Counted from the stretch's first letter, positions 20,324 to 29,927 are shown. The stretch is 64,000 nt of DNA from DASQPA01 sp963757335 (GCA_963757335.1 CAVWRJ010000017.1:101395-165394), one strand, 5' to 3'. The notes: a model not told the origin generated them from the letters alone. Numbers and translations: made by a program.

Positions 20324-20641
20324 CTACTCAGCGGTTTCTGCGGTATTGGCGGTGGCGCCAGCGGCGGTGGCGGCTTCGACCGCGGGCAGCGCCGGCAGGA
20401 TGTTGACGAATTTGCCGCGGCGGCCCCGGTCCTGGAACTGGACGACGCCGTCGATCTTGGCGTAGAGGGTGTCGTCCTTCCCCTGGCCAACGTTGACGCC
20501 GGGGAGGAAGCGGGTACCGCGCTGCCGGATGATGATCGAGCCTCCGGTCACCTTCTCGCCGCCGAAACGCTTGACGCCCAGGTACTGCGGGTTGGAGTCG
20601 CGGCCGTTGCGGCTCGAGCCCTGTCCTTTTTTATGTGCCAT
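20324..20641 (-). CDS. rpmA: 50S ribosomal protein L27
   Basis: The 105-residue protein begins MAHKKGQGSSRNGRDS and has the L27 core LGVKRFGGEKVTGGSIIIRQ, GTRFLPGVNVGQGKDDTLYA. It is about 20 residues longer than usual because of an Ala/Thr/Glu-rich tail (ATAAGATANTAETAE). L27 lies near the peptidyl-transferase centre. It follows rplU by 61 bp. Confidence 0.96.
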   Translation of the reverse strand: MAHKKGQGSSRNGRDSNPQYLGVKRFGGEKVTGGSIIIRQRGTRFLPGVNVGQGKDDTLYAKIDGVVQFQDRGRRGKFVNILPALPAVEAATAAGATANTAETAE

Positions 20642-20702
20642 GAGCTGCTGCTCCCTTGAGAAATCGAATCGGGTCGGCTCTTACGAGCGCGCTAGAGCGC
20701 TT

Positions 20703-21029
20703 TTACGAGTTGGACGGCAGGTGGATGTCGTCGATGCGCACCCGGAGGAGGTCCTGCCGGTGGCCGTTGGTCCGCCGGTACTGCTTGCGCTTCTTCTTCT
20801 TGAAAACCCGGATCTTGGGTCCGCGAAGCTCGCGGACCAGGGAGGCGTTGACCAGCGCGCCCGCGACCAGGGGGTTGCCCACCTGGATGGCGTCTTCTCC
20901 GCCGCCGATCATGAGGACGCGGTCGAAACGGATCGCCTCCCCTTCCCTCCCCGGCAGGAGCTCGATGTCGAGCACATCCCCCGGGGTCACCCGATATTGC
21001 TTACCACCACTCTGGATCACTGCGTACAT
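20703..21029 (-). CDS. rplU: 50S ribosomal protein L21
   Basis: The 108-residue protein matches L21 over its whole length: MYAVIQSGGKQYRVTPGDVL at the start, then IELLPGREGEAIRFDRVLMI, and KIRVFKKKKRKQYRRTNGHR near the end, which contacts 23S rRNA. It is the first gene of the rplU-rpmA-obg-nadD-rsfS operon. Confidence 0.96.
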   Translation of the reverse strand: MYAVIQSGGKQYRVTPGDVLDIELLPGREGEAIRFDRVLMIGGGEDAIQVGNPLVAGALVNASLVRELRGPKIRVFKKKKRKQYRRTNGHRQDLLRVRIDDIHLPSNS

Positions 21030-21072
21030 AAACGCTCCTCAACCATCGGCGTCAAAAACGCGTGGACGGGAG

Positions 21073-21101
21073 ACCATAGCATGGGATGGATTGGCGGTCA
21101 A
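21073..21101 (-). promoter_or_regulatory. Promoter for the rplU operon
   Basis: On the minus strand TTGACC (21101-21096) and TATGGT (21078-21073) are 17 bp apart, about 44 bp before the rplU start. This is a near-consensus housekeeping promoter. Confidence 0.6.
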
Positions 21102-21131
21102 CGCGCCAGTCGTCAGCCGGCAAGGCCCGGT

Positions 21132-21231
21132 CAAAGTCGAATCTGGCATCGCGAAGGTCCTGTCGTAGGGGCACCCCCCTGTGGGTGCCCTGGGAGGAGG
21201 GCGGCCACGGGGGGCCGCCCCTACGCTCCAA
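21132..21231 (+). repeat. Dispersed two-hairpin element, copy 1
   Basis: The core 21162-21231 begins GTCGTAGGGGCACC and ends GGCCGCCCCTACGCTCC. It has terminal inverted repeats (GTAGGGGC/GCCCCTAC) and two internal hairpins (GGGCACCC/GGGTGCCC and GGGCGGCC/GGCCGCCC). The left flank AAGTCGAATCTGGC is also found beside copy 2. It looks like a small non-autonomous or REP-like element, lying between the rplU promoter and the alpha/beta hydrolase gene. Confidence 0.8.
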
Positions 21232-21332
21232 GCCAAAGTGTCTCGTCGCCGGCAGGCTTTGCCAAGGTCGATATCGCGACCTTGCGGGGCGACCTGGCGG
21301 GGCGACTGGCGGGGCTGCTATCCTCCCCCGGC

Positions 21333-22184
21333 ATGCTGCTCTACCTCTTCAGCCTGACCACCACCTTCCTCCTCACCTTCTTCGGGGCCAAGCGGAAACA
21401 GCTCCGGCTGGCGGGGAAGGTGACGCTCGCCTATACCGTCCTCGGGCCGCGCGACGGGGAGCCCTGGATCCTCCTTCATGGGCTGGGTTCGGTCGGGTCG
21501 AGCTGGATTCCGGTGATGTCGGCTCTCCGCCGCGAGTGCCGCCTCATCGTCCCCGAGCTTTCGGCCCTGGGCGGCACCCGAGCCCCGGGGGGCGGGCTGG
21601 GGATCCGGCAGGGGGCCGCGGTCATGGCCCAACTCCTGGAAGCGGAGCTCGACGGCCGGCCGGTGACCGTCTGCGGTCTCTCCATGGGAGGCTGGATGGC
21701 GGTGCGGCTCGTCCTCGCCCGTCCCGACCTCGTCTCCCGACTGGTGCTGATCGACGCCGGCGGCTATCTCCACCAGGACTGGGACCGCGTGCAGGAGCTG
21801 GTGAAGATCGCGGACATCGCCGGGGTCGAGCGCCTGTACGAGGCCCTCTTCGTCCGCGCGCCCTGGGTATTACGCCGATCGAAGGCGGCCTTCCTCGCCG
21901 CCTACACCTCGCCCGGGGTGAAGACCATTCTCTCCGGCACCGAGGAGAGAGACGCCTTCGACGAAGCCGATCTGGCCCGGATCGAGGTCCCGGCGGCCCT
22001 CATCTGGGGAGAGCGGGACGGCCTCTTTCCAGTGGCCACGGCCGCGGCCATGGCGGCGGCCCTCCCGCACGCTACCCTCACGGTGATCCCGGATTGCGGC
22101 CATGCCGTCCACTGGGAGTGCCCCGACCGCCTGGTCGCGGCGATCCAGGAGTTCCGCCGCGCCACCCGGTCCGACTTGGCTTAG
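21333..22184 (+). CDS. Alpha/beta-fold hydrolase
   Basis: The 283-residue protein has an N-terminal hydrophobic anchor (LLYLFSLTTTFLLTFFG) followed by an alpha/beta hydrolase. WILLHGLGSVGSSW forms the oxyanion region, VCGLSMGGWMAV the nucleophile elbow, LIWGERDGLFP carries the Asp, and IPDCGHAVHWE the His. All triad members are present, so an esterase or C-C hydrolase activity is expected; the substrate is unknown. The ATG at 21333 is chosen over upstream frame extension because that extension runs through the dispersed repeat. Confidence 0.82.
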   Translation: MLLYLFSLTTTFLLTFFGAKRKQLRLAGKVTLAYTVLGPRDGEPWILLHGLGSVGSSWIPVMSALRRECRLIVPELSALGGTRAPGGGLGIRQGAAVMAQLLEAELDGRPVTVCGLSMGGWMAVRLVLARPDLVSRLVLIDAGGYLHQDWDRVQELVKIADIAGVERLYEALFVRAPWVLRRSKAAFLAAYTSPGVKTILSGTEERDAFDEADLARIEVPAALIWGERDGLFPVATAAAMAAALPHATLTVIPDCGHAVHWECPDRLVAAIQEFRRATRSDLA

Positions 22185-22229
22185 AATCCTCTCCCAACCT
22201 CAAACTCAAACGAACCTGGAGGGAAGTCC

Positions 22230-22397
22230 ATGGCGGCTCCCGAGTACATGGTCTGCCTCGATTGCGAGACCCCGGTCTACGACTTCGAATGGCTCGGCGA
22301 GAAGCTCACCGAGATCCTCTGCCCGGCCTGCGGCAACGAAGATCCGGAGCAATTCATCCTGCCCGAGGATCTGGAGGAGCTGATGGACGCAACATAA
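22230..22397 (+). CDS. Small zinc-ribbon protein
   Basis: This 55-residue gene begins with an ATG preceded by TGGAGGGAAGTCC. The product has two CxxC pairs (MVCLDCETPV and ILCPACGNED) that should bind one zinc, followed by an acidic tail (LPEDLEELMDAT). Such rubredoxin- or zinc-ribbon-like mini proteins often contact RNA or other proteins; the function here is unknown. It lies 45 bp after the hydrolase gene and may be co-transcribed with it. Confidence 0.75.
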   Translation: MAAPEYMVCLDCETPVYDFEWLGEKLTEILCPACGNEDPEQFILPEDLEELMDAT

Positions 22398-22441
22398 GAA
22401 CCAGCGCTGTCCCAAGATATTAGCTTTGCGGACTCACCCTC

Positions 22442-22471
22442 TTGACGAGGATGAGCTTCTTTGGCTAAGAT
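22442..22471 (+). promoter_or_regulatory. Promoter upstream of hsp20
   Basis: TTGACG at 22442-22447 and TAAGAT at 22466-22471 are separated by 18 bp, leaving a leader of about 110 nt before the hsp20 start. No CIRCE element is visible. The long leader could form a thermosensing structure, but none was identified. Confidence 0.45.
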
Positions 22472-22589
22472 CTGCTCGTCGATGGGAATAAGCGTGATGG
22501 ACTCAAGGTTGTTACCGGCAGAAGGGGCGAGACAGGGGGATAGGAACCCCGGCCCCTTGACTTGAGACAAAATCAAAGGAGGAATGGTC

Positions 22590-23057
22590 ATGTACAACGG
22601 CACTTCCCTGAATCGTCGCAGCAACTACGCCAATCCCAGTCCCTGGAACGCCTTCGAGGCTTTCAACCGCGCCTTCGCGCCGCTCTTCTCGGGCGATGCC
22701 GCGACCCCCGACGAGAACGAGACGGTCGCCCGGGCCTGGGCGCCGCGGGTCGACATCCTCGAGAACGAGACCTCCTACCAGGTGACGGCCGAGCTGCCGG
22801 GGGTCAAGAAGGACGACGTCGAGATCACCGTCGAGAACAACCTGCTCACCCTCAAGGGGGAGCGGAAGTTCGAGAAGGACGTCAACAAGGAGCAGTACCA
22901 CCGGATCGAGCGCGCCTACGGCAGCTTCGCTCGCTCCTTCACCCTGCCCAACCGGGTCTCTCAGGACCAGGTCCAGGCCAAGTTCGACAACGGCCTTCTG
23001 ATGATCACGATCCCGAAGGCGGCCGAGGCGCGCCCGAAGAAGATCGAGATCGCCTGA
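22590..23057 (+). CDS. Small heat shock protein, Hsp20/alpha-crystallin family
   Basis: The 155-residue protein has an alpha-crystallin domain: WAPRVDILENETSYQVTAEL, LPGVKKDDVEITVENNLLTL, GERKFEKD and the ending FDNGLLMITIPKAAEARPKKIEI. It should act as an ATP-independent holdase. AGGAGG at 22577-22582 sits seven bases before the ATG at 22590 and only one base before another ATG at 22584, so 22590 is preferred. Confidence 0.92.
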   Translation: MYNGTSLNRRSNYANPSPWNAFEAFNRAFAPLFSGDAATPDENETVARAWAPRVDILENETSYQVTAELPGVKKDDVEITVENNLLTLKGERKFEKDVNKEQYHRIERAYGSFARSFTLPNRVSQDQVQAKFDNGLLMITIPKAAEARPKKIEIA

Positions 23058-23114
23058 GCGTCTGAAAGCACATAGGGTCGGCCGGCGCGGCACCGCCGGC
23101 CCCTCGCGGTACCC

Positions 23115-23144
23115 GGCCCCGCCTCTCGGCGGGGCCTTTTCTTT
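23115..23144 (+). terminator. Rho-independent terminator after hsp20
   Basis: GGCCCCGCC at 23115-23123 pairs perfectly with GGCGGGGCC at 23128-23136 and is followed by TTTTCTTT. It lies between hsp20 and the convergent transporter gene. Confidence 0.85.
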
Positions 23145-23150
23145 AGCTCT

Positions 23151-24453
23151 TCAGGTTTTGCCGATCCCGAACCAGCCGAGGACCGTCTGGACGAGGAGGG
23201 CGAGCGAGAGCAGGCTCACGAGGATGGCGATCGACCAGGCGACGCAGTTGTAGACCGGTCCGTTGACGTGCGAGCCCATGAGCTCGCGATCGTTGACCAG
23301 GCGCAGCATGGCGAAGAGCTCGATCGGCAGCAGCAGGCCGTTCAGGACATAGACGCCGACCAGCACCTGGATGAGCGGCAGGCCGGGGACCAGCGCCACC
23401 CCGGCGCCGAGGACGATGAGGCCGGTGAACATCCCCATGAAGACCGGCGCCTCCGACCACGAGCGCGACACGCCGCGCTCGAACCCCAGAGCCTCGCTCA
23501 TCATGTAGGTCGTGGAGAGCGGCAGCACCCCGGCGGCGAGGAGCGACGCCCCGAGGAGACCGAGGGCGAAGAGCACCCGGGCGTAGTGGCCGGCGATCGG
23601 CTCCAGGGCGCGCGCCGCGTCCGCCGCGGTATCGACGTGCAGGCCATGGGGGAAGAGCGTCGCCGCGGTGGCGATGATGATGAAGACCGCGACGACGCCC
23701 GAGAAGACAGTGCCGACGATGACGTCGAAGAGCGTGTAGCGGTACTCGTCGGGCGTCACCCCCTTCTCGACGACCGACGACTGGACGTAGAGCTGCATGT
23801 AAGGGGAGATGGTGGTGCCGATGAGGGCGATCAGGAGCGAGAGATAGCCGGCGTCCATCCGCAGGTGGGGGTGGACGGTCTCGACGAGCACCTGGTGCCA
23901 GTCGGGATGGGCGAGGAAGGCGGCGCCGATATAGGCGAAGAAGGCGAGCGAGAGGACTAAAAAGATCTTCTCGACCCGGGCGTAGGAGCCGCGCACGATG
24001 AGCAGCCAGACGAGCCCGGCCGAGAGCGGCACCGAGAGATAGCGGCTGACCCCGAAGAGCTCGGAGGCGGCGGCGATGCCGATGAACTCCGAGAAGATGA
24101 TGCCGGCGTTGGCGACGAAGAGGGTGACGAGGATGAAGGCCGTCGTGCGGAGCGAGAAGCTCTCCCGCACGAGGTCCGAGAAGCCCTTGCCGGTCACCGC
24201 CCCCATCCGGGCGCTCATCTCCTGGACGACGCCGACGAAGATGCTGACGAGCACCATCGCCCACAAGCAGGCCGTAGCCGTAGGAGGCGCCCGCCGAGGC
24301 GTAGGTGGCGATGCCGCCGGCGTCGTTGCCGGCGCTCGCCGCGAGGAGCCCGGGCCCGAGCGCCACGAGATAGGGAAGAAACCGGCGCAGGCGCGACCGC
24401 ACGCGGGCGGGGCGCGCGGCCGGTTCGAGCCGCCCGGGGGCCTGTTCTTGCAT
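23151..24453 (-). CDS. NRAMP-family divalent metal transporter (possible Mg2+ type), one frameshift
   Basis: Two frames join into a protein of about 433 residues with roughly eleven membrane helices. The N-terminal part has PYLVALGPGLLAASAGNDAGGIATYASAGASYGYGLL. After the shift at about 24262 (one extra G in GCTTGTGGGCG) it continues WAMVLVSIFVGVVQEMSARMG. In place of the DPGN and MPHN metal-binding motifs of manganese/iron NRAMPs it has NDAGG and TISPYMQL, resembling the NRAMP-related magnesium transporters. The neighbouring MgtE-N/CBS protein supports a role in magnesium, but selectivity is not proven. Confidence 0.8.
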
Positions 24454-24482
24454 CCGATCTTCCTCCCGCGCCGGTCGGCGTT

Positions 24483-25724
24483 CTAGGCGGCGAACGACCG
24501 CGGACCGCGGCGGTGCCAGATCTCGGGCAGCAGCTCGGCCAGGGCGTCGTCGACGGTGACGATCCCCAGCAGCCGGCCCGCGGAGTCGAGCACCGGCACG
24601 GCGAGCAGGTTGTACTCGGCGAGGACGCCGGCGGCCTCCTCGGCGCGGTCCTCGGGGTGGACGGTCGGCACGTCGCTGTCCATCACCTCGGCGAGCGGGG
24701 TCGCCGGGTCGGCGAGGATCAAGCTCCGCAGGCGCACGATGCCCTGCAGCCGGTCGGGATCGTCGGGCGCCATGGCATAGACCGCGAGGAGCGGGTCCGG
24801 CACCTCCTCCAGGCCGCGGATGACGGCGAGCGCGGCGCCCACCGTGGCATTGGCGGGGACCCGCACGCAGTCGGTGCTCATGATCCGGCCGGCGCTGTCC
24901 TCGTCGTAGGAGAGGAGGGTCTGGACGTCGGCCGCCTCCTCCGGCTCCATCTTCGCCAGGAGCTGCTCGGCGACGTCGTCCTCCATGTCCTCCAGGGCGT
25001 CGGCGGCGGCGCCCGGGGTCATCTCCTCCAGGATGTCGGCGGCGCGTTCCTGGTCCATCCCCTCGAGCAGGTCGGCCAGGCGGGCGTCGCTCACCTCCTC
25101 CAGGGCCTCGGCGGCGGTCTCCTCGTCGAGGGCGGCGACGATCTCCGCGCTCTCCCGGTAGGAGAGGGCGTCGACGATCCGCGCCAGGTCGACCGGGTGG
25201 AGCTCGGCCAGGCGGTCGTAGGAGACCTTGAGCTGAACCGGCGCGGCGCTCGCCAGGTACTGGACCTCGGCCCAGTCGATCACCTGGCGCCCGACGACGC
25301 GGCCGGCGAGCGCCCGCGGCCCCAGCCGGCGGAGGAGGGCCTGGGGGCTGATGTCGACCCCGACGACCCGGTAGATGCCGTCGACCTGGGTGAGCTGCAC
25401 GTCGTTGACCCGCACGATCCGCCGGCCGGTGATGTCGATCAGCTGGTGGTCGAGGACGTCCTGGCGCAGGAGGACCTCGCCGTTGCGGCGCGAGAAGGGC
25501 TGGAGGTCGACGGTCGAGGAGGCGAGCCTGGCCTTGGCGTCGATCGTCTGGAGGATGGCGGCCGGGACGAAGAAGCGCCGGCGGCGGTCGCGCACGACGA
25601 GGCCGGTGATCGTGGGATAGGGCTGGTTCCCCGTCATGTGGACGATGAGATCCGCGAGGCGGCCGAGCCGGTCGCCGCTCTTACCCTCGACCGGCAGGTC
25701 GACGATGGATGTCAGGAAGAGCAT
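24483..25724 (-). CDS. Soluble MgtE N-domain and CBS-pair protein with PRC-barrel-like N terminus
   Basis: The 413-residue protein has no membrane helix. Residues 1-140 contain two PRC-barrel-like segments (DRLGRLADLIVHMTGNQPYP; GRRIVRVNDVQLTQVDG). Residues 170-280 form an MgtE N superhelix (LAELHPVDLARIVDAL and repeated acidic EEM.P..AADALE units), and residues 285-400 carry two CBS motifs (GRIMSTDCVRVP, LAEVMDSDVPTVHPED). The MgtE cytosolic domain senses Mg2+. Here it is encoded without the channel and 29 bp upstream of the NRAMP-family transporter, so it probably gates or regulates that transporter. Confidence 0.85.
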   Translation of the reverse strand: MLFLTSIVDLPVEGKSGDRLGRLADLIVHMTGNQPYPTITGLVVRDRRRRFFVPAAILQTIDAKARLASSTVDLQPFSRRNGEVLLRQDVLDHQLIDITGRRIVRVNDVQLTQVDGIYRVVGVDISPQALLRRLGPRALAGRVVGRQVIDWAEVQYLASAAPVQLKVSYDRLAELHPVDLARIVDALSYRESAEIVAALDEETAAEALEEVSDARLADLLEGMDQERAADILEEMTPGAAADALEDMEDDVAEQLLAKMEPEEAADVQTLLSYDEDSAGRIMSTDCVRVPANATVGAALAVIRGLEEVPDPLLAVYAMAPDDPDRLQGIVRLRSLILADPATPLAEVMDSDVPTVHPEDRAEEAAGVLAEYNLLAVPVLDSAGRLLGIVTVDDALAELLPEIWHRRGPRSFAA

Positions 25725-26101
25725 CGCCAGCCTCCTCTCTTCGCGCCCTTGCAGGCGGCCCCGGCGCCCCCGGCGCCAGTAGCGGCCGGGGGCGAGAGGC
25801 GGAGGCGGCTGGCCGGCCCGCCTGTCAGGCGGGCCGGAACAGGAGCCGGCGCCGGCCCCGCGGCGCTATCGCGCCGAGGGCTGCCGGTGCATGGAAAGCA
25901 CCAGAGCCGGTAGAATTTCTACTATGTCCGTCGTCCATGGTTCTGACATGGGCCTCGCGGCCCTTCTCCCCCTCCACCCCGCCCGAAACCGATCGTAACA
26001 TGCCTCGGCGCGCCCGGAGTGGCGGCGGCGTGACGCCAGGTGACGCCAGCGGGAAAGGAGAGCACGGGGCGTCCACCGCAAGGGCGCCCCTCGCCCGATC
26101 T
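25725..26101 (-). promoter_or_regulatory. Leader region of the transporter operon: hairpin and short palindrome
   Basis: This gap of about 375 bp precedes the MgtE-like gene. It holds a perfect 10-bp hairpin (CCGGCCCGCC at 25813-25822, GGCGGGCCGG at 25828-25837) and a 13-bp palindrome GTAGAATTTCTAC at 25910-25922 in an AT-rich patch that could be an operator. I looked for M-box (magnesium) or yybP-ykoY (manganese) riboswitch hallmarks and could not recognise either by eye. Confidence 0.35.
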
Positions 26102-26350
26102 TCAGGCCCGCCGGATGGCGTGGTAGACGAGGAGCACGACCACCGCGCCGACGATCGCCACCAGGAAGCTATAGATATTGAGGCCGTTCACACCGCTGTG
26201 CCCGACCAGGCTGAACAGCCAGCCGCCGACGACCGCGCCGACGATGCCGAGGATGATGTCGAGGAGGACTCCCTCTCCCGACTTGTTGACGATCTTGCTG
26301 GCGATGAAACCGGAAATGAGGCCGAGAACGATCCAGGCGAGAATGGACAT
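26102..26350 (-). CDS. GlsB/YeaQ/YmgE family small membrane protein
   Basis: The 82-residue protein has three hydrophobic helices and the Gly-rich pattern of the transglycosylase-associated (GlsB/YeaQ) family: WIVLGLISGFIASKIV, ILGIVGAVVGGWLFSLVG, and a third helix near the C terminus. The family is linked to general stress, but its biochemical role is unclear. TAAGGAGA precedes the ATG. Confidence 0.88.
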   Translation of the reverse strand: MSILAWIVLGLISGFIASKIVNKSGEGVLLDIILGIVGAVVGGWLFSLVGHSGVNGLNIYSFLVAIVGAVVVLLVYHAIRRA

Positions 26351-26452
26351 GAGAATCTCCTTAGGTAAGTGCAGCGCAAAGTTTCAACGACGGTTCCAGA
26401 CGTTCCCGGGTGACTGCACGAGCCGTACCAGGTTTCCTGGCCGAAGGCAGAC

Positions 26453-27601
26453 ATGAAAGAATCCCTGTCCATGGCCCAGAGACCTGCCTCGGGAGCCGGG
26501 CTTGGCGGGACCGACGGCCGTGCACCGGTCCGCCGGAGCTCCGCTCCCCTGCTCGAAAAGATCGTGCGGCTCTCGCTGAGCGCCGGGGCGATCGACATCG
26601 CTGCCCACGAGCGGGCCGAGGCTCCTGAGCTGCGCACCGGCCTCGTGCCCGTCGTCGGCGAGCTGCTGGAGGATGCGCTCGCCTTCTTCGATCGCATCCT
26701 GGATACCTACGGCCGCGACGAGGGCGACGAGGGCGACGAGGACGCTCTCCCGGCGGCCCCGGCGGCCGGACCCGCCAGACCCGCCGGAGCCGAGAGCGGG
26801 GCCGGGAACTTCAGGCGCGAGGTGGACGAGATCCTTTTGGACCAGGCGCATGGGGAGCGGGTCGCGGATCTCGCCTTCATCGCGCGGCTGGAGCTCCGGC
26901 AGAAGATGGCGAGCCTCGCCCGCTTGCCCGCCGAGGCCGACTCCTGGCGGATCATCGCCGCCGCCGGGAGCTGCCTGCGCCAGATCCAGAAGGCTCTGGC
27001 CGCTCTCGAAGCCGTCATCACCCGCGCCGAGGGGATCACGCCGGTCCTCGGCTTCAACGACGAGCTCACCTCGGCCCTCGCGGCCCGCCGGGCCTATGCC
27101 AGCTTCCGCCGCCAGCTCCGTCTCGTCGGCCGGCTTGCGGGCATCTCCGACCGCCTCCAGGGAGCCGCCACCAGCATCGGCGATCTCTTCGATCTGGAGG
27201 TCTATCGCGACCTCCGCATCAGCGACCGGGTCCAGCTAAGGCGGCTCCTCGAGCGCATCCTGCGCTGGGGCGGTCCCGACCTCGATCGCGAGGGCGGCGA
27301 GCGGATCTGGGAGGACCTCTCCGCCTGCGCCGCTCTCCTCGCCGAGATCTCCAAGCGCCAGGAGCTCGGGGAGCACGACGACTGGGCCTGCGAGGAGATC
27401 CTCCGCCGGCTGGGAGCCGCGGCGCTCCCCGGTCCCGAGCTCCCCGCCGACGTAAAGTCGCTCGTCGAGAGCCTGGCCGGCCGGGACGACGACCTGGACG
27501 ACCGGATCTTCGACGGCCGGATCGATTTCGGCACCGCGGCGGCCGTCGCGCAGCGGCTGACGAGGAAACGCTCTCCAAAGCCGACCCTTCCGGGGGGCTG
27601 A
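26453..27601 (+). CDS. Hypothetical helical protein
   Basis: The 382-residue product has no recognised domain. It is mostly predicted helical, with a low-complexity acidic/Ala/Pro linker near residues 88-120 (DEGDEGDED, PAAPAAGPARPAG). The C-terminal 250 residues are rich in Leu, Arg and Glu in amphipathic patterns (ELTSALAARRAYASFRRQLR, DLEVYRDLRISDRVQLRRLL). Codon bias is normal for the genome. It stops six bases before the end of the convergent hybrid kinase gene. An in-frame ATG at 26471 is an alternative start. Confidence 0.65.
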   Translation: MKESLSMAQRPASGAGLGGTDGRAPVRRSSAPLLEKIVRLSLSAGAIDIAAHERAEAPELRTGLVPVVGELLEDALAFFDRILDTYGRDEGDEGDEDALPAAPAAGPARPAGAESGAGNFRREVDEILLDQAHGERVADLAFIARLELRQKMASLARLPAEADSWRIIAAAGSCLRQIQKALAALEAVITRAEGITPVLGFNDELTSALAARRAYASFRRQLRLVGRLAGISDRLQGAATSIGDLFDLEVYRDLRISDRVQLRRLLERILRWGGPDLDREGGERIWEDLSACAALLAEISKRQELGEHDDWACEEILRRLGAAALPGPELPADVKSLVESLAGRDDDLDDRIFDGRIDFGTAAAVAQRLTRKRSPKPTLPGG

Positions 27602-27607
27602 CCGCGA

Positions 27608-29927
27608 TCAGATTTTCTTGCTCTGCGCGATCATGCTGGCGATGACCACCGCGAGCTCGGCGGGCTCGACCGGCTTGGGCACATGCATGTTGTACCCCGC
27701 CGAGAGAGCCTGCAGGCGATCCTCCACCCGGGCGTAGGCCGTCAGGGCCACCGCCGGGACCCGGCCACCTTGCTCGGGTTCGAGCGCTCTCACCTTCCGG
27801 ATCAGGGTATACCCATCCTCTCCCGGCATCCCGATGTCGGAGACCAGGATGTCCGGTTTCCACTCCACGAGGACGGCGAGCGCCTCGGCGGCGGAGCCGC
27901 AGGTGCGGACCTCGGCCCCGCACTGCTCCAGAACGGCGGTGAGCAGAAGCCGGGCATCCGCCTCGTCGTCGACCGCCAGGACCCTGATCCCCTCGAGCGT
28001 CGGTGGGCAGTCGAAAGGCACCGCTCCGTTGACGGCCGGGTGGACCCGCCGCCGCGACTCGGCCGCTTCGGGCGCCAGGGGCGGCCGGAGGACCATGAGG
28101 GGCAATTTCACCGAAAAGGTAGCGCCCTGCTCATCGCTCCGGTTGGCGGCCTCGACCGTGCCGCCATGGAGCTCGACGATGTGGCGGACGATGGCGAGCC
28201 CCAGCCCCAGGCCACCGAATTTCTTGCTGCTCGTGCTGTCGGCCTGGCGGAAACGTTCGAACACGAAGGGCAGGAACTCTAAGTCGATCCCGGGCCCGGT
28301 GTCGCTCACGGTGATTTCCAAATGCGAGTTGACGCGCTCCAGTTGCACCAGCACCCGTCCCCGCTTGGGAGTGAACTTGATGGCATTCGACAGCAGGTTC
28401 CAGACGACCTGCTGCAAGCGCACCGGATCGCCCAGAACCGAGCCGGCGCCGAAGTCGAGGACGATCTGGATGCGGATCTCCTTGGCGTCCGCGGCGGGGC
28501 GCGAGGTGTCGACCGCCGCATGGATAACCGAAGTCAGGTCGACCGGCTGGGCGTCCAGGCGGAGCTTGCCGGAAATGATCCGTGAGACGTCGAGCATGTC
28601 CTCGATGAGCCTCGCCTGCAAGCTGGCGTTTCGATCGATGGTCTCGATGGCGCGGGTGAAGGCCTCCCCCGTGAGGTTCCCCGTGCTCAGCAATCGGGTC
28701 CAGCCCAGGATGGCGTTCAACGGGGTGCGGAGCTCGTGCGAGAGGAGGCCCAGAAACTCGTCCTTGGCGCGGCTCGCCGCCTCGGCCTCCTGGCGCGCCT
28801 GCTGCTCGCGGTGGAGGAGGGCTTCCCGCTCCGCGAGCCCCTGCTGGGCGTCTTGGAAGAGCTTCGCGTTGTCCATGGCGATGGCGGTTTGCGCGGCGAG
28901 CCCTTCGACGATCCGCTCATGCCTGCGGGTGAACGCGCCGACTTTCGGATGGCCGAAGAAGAGTCCGCCGATCACCTCGCCCGAGCGGGAGACGACCGAG
29001 ACGGCGAGGTAGCTCGTGACCGGCAGATGACCCTGAGGGCATCCCATGGTAGGGCGCGCTCTTGCCGTAGCGCGGATCCTTCTTCACATCGTCGATGCGG
29101 ATCGTGGCCTCGCCTAAAAACGTCGGCCCGAAGAGCGCCGTGGCTCGCGGCATGGGGAAATTCGAGAACGCCTCCCGCGGCACACCCGACAGGGTGTACA
29201 GCATGTAGGAGGCGCCCTGACTGTCGAGCACGTTGTAGAAGAACGAGCCGAACTCGGCGCCGGTGAGCTCGGTGGCCGCATCGGTCACCGCCTGCACCAG
29301 CTTCTGCTGGTCGAGCTCCGCCGACAGCAGCTGGCCGATCCGGTTGATCGTCTCGACCACCTCGGTCTGCTCGTGGAGCTGCGCCAAGGCCCGGTGGCGT
29401 TCGATCCCCAGGGCGATCCCGTCGGCGATCACCGCCATGGCCTGGAGCGTCGCCTCGGAGAGCGGCTGGCGGGCGAACATGGCGACGACCCCCACCAGCC
29501 GCTCTTCGACGACGAGCGGGTAGCCGGCGAAAGCCACCATTCCCTCCCGCTTGGCCCACTCCTGATCGCTGACCCGCGGATCGCCGATCACCTGGTTGGT
29601 CAGGTGGGGCTTCCGTTCCTCTGCGATCCAGCCGATCTTCCACTCGCCGACCCGGATCTCGCTGTGAGCACCGTCCAGATGCGTGTACATCCCCGCGCTC
29701 GCCTGGAGCTTCAGGATGTCGGATCGTTCGCCGAGGGTCCAGATGCGAGCGAACGCCGCGTCCAGGTTGTCGACGATCGCCTCGCAGCAGCGGTTAAGGG
29801 TCTGCTGCAGATCGTGGCCGCGCACGAGAGCCGTGCTGATGTCGGAGCTCAGCCCTGCCAGTCGTTCCCGCTCTGCCAATACCTCGGCCGGATCGTTTTC
29901 GACACTCCCGTGGGGTGCAATTGGCAT
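27608..29927 (-). CDS. Hybrid sensor histidine kinase with two GAF domains and receiver domain, one frameshift
   Basis: Joined frames give about 773 residues. There are two GAF domains (residues about 25-175 and 200-350), a HisKA dimerisation helix with phospho-acceptor His in LGLLSHELRTPLNAILG, an HATPase with WNLLSNAIKFTP, VSDTGPGID and GGLGLGLAIVRHIVE, and a C-terminal receiver domain (RVLAVDDEADARLLL, DILVSDIGMPGEDGY with the phospho-Asp, VPAVALTAYA, HVPKPVEP). The frame changes at about 29040 (one extra base in ATGCCCTCAGGG), within the second GAF domain. It has no membrane helix, so it is a cytosolic sensor, perhaps of small ligands or redox state. No partner regulator is adjacent. Confidence 0.85.

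Noticed and set aside
22398..22589. CIRCE/HrcA operator upstream of hsp20
   Set aside because: No TTAGCACTC-N9-GAGTGCTAA-like inverted repeat is present.
22277..22624. Minus-strand gene between the zinc-ribbon and hsp20 genes
   Set aside because: It overlaps a supported promoter and both flanking genes, and has no ribosome binding site or recognisable domain.
25725..26101. M-box or yybP-ykoY riboswitch before the metal transporter operon
   Set aside because: Neither conserved core could be recognised by eye; only a GC hairpin and a short palindrome were seen. An Infernal scan with RF00380 and RF00080 would decide.
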